Source of the DNA: Phormidesmis priestleyi | GTDB taxonomy: Bacteria > Cyanobacteriota > Cyanobacteriia > Phormidesmidales > Phormidesmidaceae | Length of the DNA stretch: 7,928 nt | Assembly: GCA_003242115.1 (NCBI GenBank) | Contig: QBMP01000080.1 | Coordinates: 7,388 to 15,315, forward strand | Direction: 5' to 3' | Part shown: positions 1-4,677 of the stretch, one piece after another | Layout: each line of letters begins with the position of its first letter | How positions within the stretch are numbered: position 1 is the stretch's first letter | Translations under genes and position numbers: made by a program | The notes under the pieces: model-generated | What the model was told of the DNA's origin: nothing | Database searches by the model: none | The model's input: only the letters and a program-made list of their open reading frames with translations

Positions 1-169
1 CTAGCTGCATCAGCTTATCGGCATGTCCGTCCAGATGCTCGGCTAACTGCTGATAGTTACCGTGAGCTTCAAGTTCACCCTCAATGACAATCGCATTAAT
101 ACGGCTGTAAGCGTCTTTGTAGGTTTCACTACGGAAGTCTATCACGGCGCTGGCTTCAAGGGTTGGCAT
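1..169 (-). CDS. ado: Aldehyde-deformylating oxygenase (alkane synthase), N-terminal part
   Basis: This is the first 56 codons of a gene that runs off the left edge. The family is a cytosolic, ferritin-like di-iron enzyme that converts fatty aldehydes (made by acyl-ACP reductase) to alkanes one carbon shorter, plus formate, using O2 and reductant. The translation aligns without gaps, from memory, to the Synechococcus elongatus PCC 7942 enzyme: the stretch [20 protein letters not shown] (residues 11-30) is almost identical, and E32 falls at the position of the first iron-ligand glutamate. The remaining ligands lie outside the window. The ATG at 169 is supported by AGGA (184-181), 11 nt upstream, and by matching the known N-terminus. 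The partner gene aar often lies next to ado, but here it could only lie beyond the left edge. Identification is very secure. Confidence 0.95.
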   Translation of the reverse strand, partial: MPTLEASAVIDFRSETYKDAYSRINAIVIEGELEAHGNYQQLAEHLDGHADKLMQL

Positions 170-237
170 AGCTGGTTTTATCCTGGGTTACGGTGAATTA
201 GAGTCTCTAAATAAGATCCTAAAATGGGCGGCTCAGC

Positions 238-255
238 GCATCTTCATAAAGATGC
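238..255 (-). other. Short hairpin in the ado leader
   Basis: GCATCTT (238-244) and AAGATGC (249-255) form a perfect 7-bp stem with a 4-nt loop. It lies about 70 nt before the ado start codon on the predicted mRNA. No U-run follows it in either direction, so it is not a normal terminator. It may be a 5'-UTR stability element or have no function. Confidence 0.45.
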
Positions 256-285
256 AGGCTTTAGATACGTCTATCTTTTGAATGC

Positions 286-330
286 GTCTTTAGAAGTGGT
301 CTTGTCTTTAGAGTGGTCTTGTCTTTAGAA
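286..330. repeat. 17-18 bp tandem repeat in the ado leader
   Basis: GTCTTTAGAAGTGGTCTT (286-303) is followed directly by GTCTTTAGAGTGGTCTT (304-320, one base shorter) and a partial third copy GTCTTTAGAA (321-330). It lies between the candidate ado promoter and the start codon, so it would be transcribed. No function can be assigned. Confidence 0.85.
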
Positions 331-384
331 AGAGAGGGCAGCTTTTTTGTGGATTCTCAATGGTTTTTCACGGGTTCATCTTTC

Positions 385-414
385 CTTATAGCGTATCAGA
401 CTCACTACTGACAA
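385..414 (-). promoter_or_regulatory. Candidate ado promoter
   Basis: On the minus strand TTGTCA (414-409) and TATAAG (390-385) each match the sigma-70 consensus at five of six positions and are 18 bp apart. Transcription would begin near 378 and leave a leader of roughly 200 nt before the ado ATG. This would let ado be expressed independently of the two genes upstream. It rests on motif reading only. Confidence 0.45.
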
Positions 415-552
415 AAGTGAATTCAACTAACCAGATCACACAGGGCCAAATCAATCAAGACCTGATCAATTGAGAAATCTTATCGGCTAGGTCGTCATTG
501 CTCTAAAAGGCTCCCAAGGAAAGGCCCAAAAGAAAAGCTCAGAAGAAAATGG

Positions 553-1710
553 CTAAAAGGCACTGGCTTCTGGGATAGTTTCGGCAATGATATCGACGGC
601 GGCTTCGTCTGGGAGCACTTTTAAACGAATTCGCCGACTGCTGGCGCTATCGGCATCGCCAAGCTGGACTTCAATGAGATCGCTGCACAAAGGGCCGAGT
701 GCTTGAAGGAGCGATCGCAGGTGCGGTGTGCTTTCACCACTATCGACATAGACCCGATCAGACAGCTTATTCATCCGTTTCCAGGCGGTGTATAGCTTTA
801 CGGCGGCCTGCTCTAGCTGCGTGGCCTGATTGACCAAATCGGCAGCAGAATTCAGACAGCCGACCCGCAGGGCTTCATCTAACGCTAGCTCTAAATTGAC
901 TTGAGCGGCATCGAGCGACTGCACCTGACTAGCGGCTTCGATGTAGCGCGAAAGGTACTTGGCCTCGGCGGTCACCTGCTTGAGGGTTTCGACGTCAGGA
1001 TTTTCATCGACTTCGTTTCTCAGGGTTTGCTGGTGGGTGAAGGGCAGCTTTTCCATTTCTTTTACCAGCGGCGTCACATAGCGGGCCGGGATGGTATTGT
1101 CGGCGGCTTTGGCGCGCACCGATTCAGGAATCAGAGTGGAGTTGACCGCTGTCCAGTCGTCGGACAGGGTTTTAACTTCTTTGCGGGTGATCTGATCGCC
1201 TCGGCGGGCAGCTTCGGTGACAATTTGCTGAACTTCTGGCGAAGCGTGGGCGGTTTCGATAAAGGCGCGTTTGCTAAAGCAGTTGACGTCTTTGGTTTCA
1301 ATCAGGCCGTCTTCGAGCAGCTGATCGGCGCTGTTGGCGAGATCTATCAAGGCATAGGCTTGGCTTTTGCTGATGTCTTTGTCTTTAAGCCAGTTCAAGA
1401 AGCCGGTGCCTTTGCTGTTATTACCTTTGCTTTCACCCTTTGCTGGGCTCTCGGCTTCGGCACTGGTTTTGCCATTGCCATTATTTGTAACCGTGCTGCC
1501 GCGTTTTTCGCGATCGCGCACCACCCGCAATATCCGCCCGCGCCAAATATCGGTTTGCAAATCGAAGCGATCGCACACCTGCCAAGCCACATCCACCTGC
1601 TGATGAAACTCATAATCGCTCAGGTCGCTCTCGACATCTGGCACCGAGACTTCTAACTCAACCAACTGATCAGGGCCAACAATATCCGCCGTGAACTGCT
1701 TCGCTACCAT
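553..1710 (-). CDS. Conserved-type cyanobacterial protein of unknown function, possible DNA-binding segment
   Basis: I do not recognise a characterised function for this 385-aa soluble protein. Residues 33-70 form a charged region ending in a basic patch (RGRILRVVRDREKR). Residues about 72-102 are a Gly/Asn/Ser/Lys-rich linker likely to be disordered. Residues 103-185 (from FLNWLKDKDISKSQAYALID) have the look of helix-turn-helix segments in DUF3102- or ParB-like proteins, which is an inference from pattern alone. Residues 215-320 are helical and may form a coiled coil, and 320-375 look like a small alpha/beta end. There is no signal peptide or membrane segment. It starts 38 bp after the DUF4112 gene on the same strand, so the two are probably co-transcribed. 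The ATG at 1710 has only a weak GGGA-like site upstream. Two HIP1 sites in its 5' part and one near the 3' end suggest a long-resident gene. Confidence 0.8.
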   Translation of the reverse strand: MVAKQFTADIVGPDQLVELEVSVPDVESDLSDYEFHQQVDVAWQVCDRFDLQTDIWRGRILRVVRDREKRGSTVTNNGNGKTSAEAESPAKGESKGNNSKGTGFLNWLKDKDISKSQAYALIDLANSADQLLEDGLIETKDVNCFSKRAFIETAHASPEVQQIVTEAARRGDQITRKEVKTLSDDWTAVNSTLIPESVRAKAADNTIPARYVTPLVKEMEKLPFTHQQTLRNEVDENPDVETLKQVTAEAKYLSRYIEAASQVQSLDAAQVNLELALDEALRVGCLNSAADLVNQATQLEQAAVKLYTAWKRMNKLSDRVYVDSGESTPHLRSLLQALGPLCSDLIEVQLGDADSASSRRIRLKVLPDEAAVDIIAETIPEASAF

Positions 1711-1748
1711 CTAAAATCCCGTAAGTCGAACCATTATGCCATAGCCTC

Positions 1749-2246
1749 TTACTGGCCGATCTGCGTTCCTAAACTCAGCAGACTTTTGACAATCCAAAAC
1801 GACAGCGCTGCCATCCCAATCACCATCGCCAGTAGTGCCACAATCACCACGCCCGCAAATAGGCGATCGGCTCCGCGACTAGGCACTGGATTGGCAAGGT
1901 GCTTTTCTAGCAGTGCCACATTTTGACTGTTGGCCTTCCAAGTTACGTCAAATAAATCGCCCAGCACCGGCACAGTGCCCGAAAGCGTATCTAGCACAAT
2001 ATTGAATCCCATGCGGCCCAGCGTCGCTGCCGGTAGGCCCATTTTGGCTCCTTCGTAGACGATGTAAACGCTGACTAGCCCGGTAAGCACATCGCCCCCA
2101 CCGGGCAGCAATCCTAAAATTGGATCGAGCCCAAAGCGGATATCAGATCCAGGGATGCCAACCGCATTGTCAAGCACATGACTGATTTGGCGAAGGCGCT
2201 TCAGCGAAGCCGATGCTGGCGGCGAAGAGGATACGGGTAGGGGCAT
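1749..2246 (-). CDS. DUF4112 domain membrane protein
   Basis: This 165-aa protein matches the DUF4112 family, whose biochemical role is unknown. The hallmarks are the Gly/Pro-rich segment at residues 31-53 (IPGSDIRFGLDPILGLLPGG, followed by GDV) and the second conserved block at 82-109, containing LDTLSGTVPVLGDLFDVTWK. Both are hydrophobic and probably membrane-associated. A clear C-terminal transmembrane helix spans about 129-156. The first 14 residues are Ser/Pro-rich and variable. The length is usual for the family. GAGGT 11 nt before the ATG may act as ribosome binding site. It is probably the first gene of a minus-strand unit with the 385-aa gene 38 bp downstream, and is divergent from the small zinc-ribbon-like gene. 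Confidence 0.88.
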   Translation of the reverse strand: MPLPVSSSPPASASLKRLRQISHVLDNAVGIPGSDIRFGLDPILGLLPGGGDVLTGLVSVYIVYEGAKMGLPAATLGRMGFNIVLDTLSGTVPVLGDLFDVTWKANSQNVALLEKHLANPVPSRGADRLFAGVVIVALLAMVIGMAALSFWIVKSLLSLGTQIGQ

Positions 2247-2279
2247 AGCAACGCGCGACCTCAGCCGCTGATGTAAAAA

Positions 2280-2313
2280 GGTAGAGAAATAAAATTAGGT
2301 AGAGAAATAAAAT
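2280..2313. repeat. Two direct 16-bp repeats upstream of the DUF4112 gene
   Basis: GGTAGAGAAATAAAAT occurs identically at 2280-2295 and 2298-2313, an 18-bp period with TA between. It lies in the divergent promoter region, 34-67 bp upstream of the DUF4112 start codon, where promoter or operator elements are expected. It could be a pair of binding sites on nearly the same helix face (18 bp is about 1.7 turns) or simply a slippage duplication. Confidence 0.85.
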
Positions 2314-2457
2314 GTTTAAAGATCTTAAAGCAAGGGTGAACCGGGGTTTTGATAGGCTTAAATTCATGATTAGCCTGATAGCATTAGCCGACTAAAACTG
2401 GCCCAACCAAAATCTAAGCAGGCTTTCTTAAGAACGTCTTCTACCTCTTGACCCGTT

Positions 2458-2691
2458 ATGGCAGACCCTACCACTCAAACTTGTCCGATTTGTAGCGTGA
2501 AAATCATGGTCGGTAGCCCCGGTGGCGATCGCGTCCTCTTTTCCTCTGGCCCGGCGGGTACTCGCACCAAGCTTTGGGCCAGAGTATGCCAATTTAATCA
2601 AAAATCGGGCTGCATTAACCAGCAGGCTAAAGGAGACGCGATCGCAGATGACGACTACTACAAGTCTGAGGTGCCTACAGGTGACGCCTAA
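2458..2691 (+). CDS. Small four-cysteine zinc-ribbon-like protein
   Basis: This 77-aa protein has C9-x2-C12 near the start and C44-x7-C52 later, an arrangement able to bind one zinc ion. The segment between (GDRVLFSSGPAGTRTKLWAR, 23-42) looks like a conserved core, and the C-terminus is acidic. I believe similar small proteins are annotated as hypothetical in other cyanobacteria, but I cannot verify this. Two HIP1 sites lie inside the gene and support its being native. No Shine-Dalgarno sequence precedes the ATG, which is common in this phylum. It lies 78 bp upstream of the secreted PPC protein on the same strand, so co-transcription is possible, but no shared function is evident. The overlapping opposite-strand frame is judged a shadow because the cysteine pairs and composition favour this one. 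Confidence 0.72.
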   Translation: MADPTTQTCPICSVKIMVGSPGGDRVLFSSGPAGTRTKLWARVCQFNQKSGCINQQAKGDAIADDDYYKSEVPTGDA

Positions 2692-2769
2692 GATCACAGT
2701 AGGCCATAATATCGGACATCAATTAGCGTTGATATTGGTTGCCCAGTTCTATTTACTGAATTATTTTCT

Positions 2770-3213
2770 ATGAAACTGACCAAATTCGGATCGCTCCTAC
2801 TTCCTGCTACTCTTTTGTCAGTTGGCCTCAGCGCTACGTTAGGCACCAGTCGTGCTCAGGCTCAGCTATACAACCCTCCCGTGATTGGCCGCGATGAAGT
2901 CAGCGCAACGCTAACAACTGGCGATATTCCCACGGGCTTCGGTGGCTTTGCCAAAGACTACGTGATCACGCTCGAAGCAGGCGATCAAATTACTATCGAC
3001 GCTATTTCTAGCGACTTTGATACGCTCGTAACGCTCATGGATGCCAATGGCGCTACCGTCAGCGAAAACGACGACGGCCCCGACGGCAGCACTAACTCCT
3101 TGCTCTTCGCCCGCATCAGCGAAGCTGGAAAGTACACCGTTCGGGTGCGCTCCTATGCAGGTGAAGGTGCTGGCCCTTTCACGGTTAAAGTTGCTCGTTT
3201 ACGTCCGATCTAA
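2770..3213 (+). CDS. Secreted single PPC-domain protein
   Basis: The first 31 residues form a classical Sec signal peptide: K2 and K5, a hydrophobic core at 8-25, and an AQA cleavage site at 29-31. The mature part of about 116 residues resembles the bacterial pre-peptidase C-terminal (PPC) beta-sandwich domain. The typical marks are FDTLVTLMD (83-91), the Asp/Gly turn NDDGPDGSTNS (100-110) and GKYTVRVRSY (120-129). In other proteins this domain is appended to secreted proteases and is thought to aid substrate or surface binding, sometimes with calcium. Here nothing else is attached, so an enzymatic role is unlikely. The product is probably periplasmic or extracellular. The start has no clear ribosome binding site but places the signal peptide exactly. 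A hairpin follows 20 bp after the stop codon. Confidence 0.88.
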   Translation: MKLTKFGSLLLPATLLSVGLSATLGTSRAQAQLYNPPVIGRDEVSATLTTGDIPTGFGGFAKDYVITLEAGDQITIDAISSDFDTLVTLMDANGATVSENDDGPDGSTNSLLFARISEAGKYTVRVRSYAGEGAGPFTVKVARLRPI

Positions 3214-3232
3214 TCTCTTCGCAGCATTATTT

Positions 3233-3280
3233 AGGGCATGAGTCAACTAGAGCTTAGTTTCTGCGATTGGCTCATGCCTT
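3233..3280 (+). terminator. Candidate terminator after the PPC-domain gene
   Basis: GGCATGAG (3235-3242) and CTCATGCC (3271-3278) form a perfect 8-bp stem, extendable by G-U and A-U pairs. The 28-nt loop contains its own small hairpin (AACTA/TAGTT, within 3245-3259). The downstream sequence is TTTAAAAAATTT rather than a clean U-run, so termination efficiency is uncertain. The position between the PPC gene and the tRNA fits a terminator. Confidence 0.5.
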
Positions 3281-3291
3281 TAAAAAATTTC

Positions 3292-3320
3292 TTGCGAGTG
3301 TCCCCCTAGTTTGCTACTTT
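3292..3320 (+). promoter_or_regulatory. Candidate tRNA-Phe promoter
   Basis: TTGCGA (3292-3297) and TACTTT (3315-3320) are separated by 17 bp, placing the transcription start about 15 nt before the tRNA. The -35 is a fair match and the -10 a poor one (three of six), so the spacing and position carry most of the argument. Confidence 0.35.
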
Positions 3321-3341
3321 GATTAAGCGCAAAAAGCGCAA

Positions 3342-3414
3342 GCCGGGATAGCTCAGTTGGTAGAGCAGTGGATTGAAAATCCTCGTGTCGGCGGTTCAAA
3401 TCCGCCTCCTGGCA
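3342..3414 (+). tRNA. tRNA-Phe (anticodon GAA)
   Basis: The 73-nt sequence folds as a complete cloverleaf. The acceptor stem GCCGGGA pairs with TCCTGGC (one G-U at 4-69) and the discriminator is A at 3414. The D stem is GCTC/GAGC. The anticodon loop TTGAAAA places GAA at 3375-3377. The T arm is GGCGG-TTCAAAT-CCGCC. CCA is not encoded and must be added after transcription. The anticodon stem GTGGA/TCCTC contains an unusual U-U opposition at positions 28-42 where the usual cyanobacterial sequence has A-U. The gene otherwise looks functional. Confidence 0.96.
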
Positions 3415-3432
3415 TATTAGAAGATTATTGCC

Positions 3433-3453
3433 CCCTATCTCTAAGGGTTTTTT
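3433..3453 (+). terminator. Weak intrinsic terminator after tRNA-Phe
   Basis: CCCT (3433-3436) can pair with AGGG (3444-3447) across a 7-nt loop, and six T residues follow immediately (3448-3453). The stem is short, but the uninterrupted T-run, 19 nt after the tRNA 3' end, fits termination of a short transcript. Confidence 0.5.
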
Positions 3454-3470
3454 ATGAATAGCTAAGACAG

Positions 3471-3489
3471 TATAAATAGGTAAAGAGGG
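3471..3489 (+). promoter_or_regulatory. Possible -10 element and ribosome binding site for the DUF4145 gene
   Basis: TATAAAT (3471-3477) is a good -10 sequence and AGAGGG (3484-3489) a purine-rich ribosome binding site 3 nt before the ATG. No good -35 exists at the right distance; only the T-run of the preceding terminator is there. If both are used, the mRNA leader is only about 10 nt long. Confidence 0.35.
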
Positions 3490-3492
3490 ACT

Positions 3493-4176
3493 ATGGATAT
3501 ATTGCACAATAATGACTGTATGAGCATAGTCGATAGGTGCTTCTCTATAAAATGTCCACACTGCGGCACACAATCAAACCTGTCGGCTGTGTCCATCCCC
3601 CGCTACGAAATGCTTGTGCGATATAAGCCTGAGAGAGTTGTAATAGGCTATCGCTGCGATTCGTGTAATGATGCTGTTTGCTTACGCTTTAAAACCGGAT
3701 ACTTTGCAGTAGCCAGCGGCAAAATCAACATAAGCGAAAATTACGAAGAAATAGAGAATGCTAGCGTGTCTTTTGAATTTTCGTTCTTACCCGAAGGTAT
3801 AAGAGATGATTTCAAAGAAGCCCTAACAGCTTATACATGTGGCTGCTATAACGCTTTCGCTGCGATGTGTCGAAGAACGATTCAATCAACAGCAACAGAC
3901 CTCGGAGCTACAGGCAAGGATAAAGTTAAAAGGCAACTGTATGACCTAAAAGAGATAGCACAGATTGATGACGAACTGTTTGATGTTCTTAACCAGATTA
4001 TCGTAGACGGGCACGATGGAGCGCACCCGCATCTTCCACCTATTGACAAAGAGAGAGCAGAAGTTTTGCTACTCCTGATGGAGGACGTAATGCATCAATT
4101 ATACGTCCGAAAAGGGCAGCTTCAGAAAGCTGAGATCCTCCGTCAACAAGCAATTAAAGCTAAGAAAGAGCCGTGA
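3493..4176 (+). CDS. Zinc-ribbon plus DUF4145 domain protein
   Basis: This 227-aa cytosolic protein has an N-terminal zinc ribbon (C21-PH-C24 and C55-DS-C58) and a helical C-terminal domain (about 104-220) that fits DUF4145. The support is the pattern ALTAYTCGCYNAFAAMCRRT at 110-129, a GAH motif at 176-178, and a late helix rich in Leu. DUF4145 occurs alone and fused to restriction-enzyme subunits, and is thought to resemble HEPN-type helical domains. The Arg of a canonical HEPN Rx4-6H motif is not seen, so I do not claim RNase activity. The gene directly follows tRNA-Phe, contains no HIP1 site, uses ATA and AGG codons more than its neighbours and is visibly more AT-rich, which suggests later acquisition. 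The ATG at 3493 has AGAGGG close upstream; ATG at 3520 is an alternative start that keeps both cysteine pairs. Confidence 0.85.
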   Translation: MDILHNNDCMSIVDRCFSIKCPHCGTQSNLSAVSIPRYEMLVRYKPERVVIGYRCDSCNDAVCLRFKTGYFAVASGKINISENYEEIENASVSFEFSFLPEGIRDDFKEALTAYTCGCYNAFAAMCRRTIQSTATDLGATGKDKVKRQLYDLKEIAQIDDELFDVLNQIIVDGHDGAHPHLPPIDKERAEVLLLLMEDVMHQLYVRKGQLQKAEILRQQAIKAKKEP

Positions 4177-4207
4177 TCGCAATTTCTAATTTTTCTTTCT
4201 GATATGT

Positions 4208-4226
4208 CGCTGTGAATTACACAGCG
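4208..4226. terminator. Hairpin between convergent genes
   Basis: CGCTGTG (4208-4214) and CACAGCG (4220-4226) form a perfect 7-bp stem with loop AATTA. It lies 32 bp after the stop of the DUF4145 gene and 35 bp after the stop of the Rof-like gene on the other strand, where a bidirectional terminator would be expected. Only short A/T tracts flank it (TAAAAATTT on the right), so its strength is doubtful. Confidence 0.5.
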
Positions 4227-4260
4227 TAAAAATTTCCAAAGAGAAACAGAAGATCTGTTG

Positions 4261-4500
4261 TTACAAAATCTGTTCTCCTCCAGCATGGATAGTCTCTAAT
4301 TTGTCTAGGCGAATAATGGTGCCGTTTCCTAACTTGCAGTAGTCTGCACCATTACTGGCATAAATATCTACTACTTTGCTTTCTGTTGTAGCGGTGCCAT
4401 CAGTGTCACTTTGGTAGGTGATTTTGGCTGTGCGGTGAAGGGTGGCGATCGCTTCTAATTTGTCTTGTAGGCCACAGCTAACGGGGGTGTAGTCACTCAT
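4261..4500 (-). CDS. Rof (Rho-binding antiterminator) family protein
   Basis: This 79-aa protein resembles the Rof/YaeO family. The N-terminal DYTPVSC (3-9) matches the family's Y-x-P-I-x-C opening. A helix follows (LQDKLEAIATLHRT, 11-24), then beta strands with VVDIYASNGADYCKLGNGT (43-61) and RLDKLETI (64-71). In E. coli, Rof binds the Rho hexamer and blocks its RNA-binding site, reducing Rho-dependent termination. Cyanobacteria generally lack Rho, so the partner here may differ and the E. coli role should not be transferred directly. The length is usual for the family. The gene lies 177 bp downstream of aspA on the same strand, preceded by three 9-bp repeats. It contains one HIP1 site. Only a partial ribosome binding site (CAGG, spacing 9) is visible. 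Confidence 0.8.
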   Translation of the reverse strand: MSDYTPVSCGLQDKLEAIATLHRTAKITYQSDTDGTATTESKVVDIYASNGADYCKLGNGTIIRLDKLETIHAGGEQIL

Positions 4501-4526
4501 GGTTTGTTGCCTGATTTGGATCTCAG

Positions 4527-4553
4527 TTTGATGTCTTTGATGTCTTTGATGTC
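4527..4553. repeat. Three perfect 9-bp tandem repeats upstream of the Rof-like gene
   Basis: TTTGATGTC is repeated exactly at 4527-4535, 4536-4544 and 4545-4553. On the coding strand of the Rof-like gene this reads GACATCAAA three times, 27-53 bp before the start codon, in the expected leader or promoter. It may be a slippage product or an array of binding sites. Confidence 0.9.
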
Positions 4554-4633
4554 AGTTAAGACGTTAGTAAAACTGCTTTACGCTTAGCGCTTTTTTAGCA
4601 CAGATGAAGCACTCAGATAATCTACCTATGGTT

Positions 4634-4677
4634 TAGCCTTGATCCGATCGAACAAGGGTGAACAAAGCGCAAGGCTA
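4634..4677 (-). other. Inverted repeat abutting the aspA stop codon
   Basis: TAGCCTTG (4634-4641) and CAAGGCTA (4670-4677) are perfect 8-bp inverted repeats with a 28-nt spacer. The stem begins at the base directly after the aspA TGA. No U-run follows in the aspA direction, so this may protect the 3' end or weakly attenuate read-through into the Rof-like gene rather than being a strong terminator. Confidence 0.4.

Larger units (their letters stand above)
170..552. other. Intergenic region upstream of ado
   Basis: This 383-bp gap separates the 385-aa gene from ado, both on the minus strand. It holds a candidate sigma-70-type promoter for ado (414-385), a run of 17-18 bp tandem repeats (286-330) and a short hairpin (238-255). 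The last two would lie in a leader RNA of about 200 nt. The promoter-distal part (415-552) shows no convincing ORF, and I found no clear intrinsic terminator for the upstream gene. Confidence 0.6.

Noticed and set aside
901..1656. A 251-codon open frame on the plus strand
   Set aside because: It lies fully inside the 385-aa minus-strand gene, and its product has the Phe/Gly/Val-rich composition typical of an antisense shadow.
2170..2367. A 65-codon minus-strand frame overlapping the start of the DUF4112 gene
   Set aside because: It crosses the 18-bp repeats, giving an artificial LYLILFLYLF stretch, and overlaps a well-supported gene and its promoter region.
2708..2736. Hairpin between the zinc-ribbon-like and PPC genes (ATCAA/TTGAT or AATATC/GATATT)
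   Set aside because: The two pairings are mutually exclusive, short and AT-rich, and no U-run follows; not better than chance.
3280..3573. A minus-strand frame of 97 codons
   Set aside because: It runs antisense through the tRNA-Phe gene and into the DUF4145 gene; coincidental.
3390..4260. A full integrative element using tRNA-Phe as attachment site
   Set aside because: I found no second copy of the tRNA 3' end, no integrase and no other mobile-element gene in the window.
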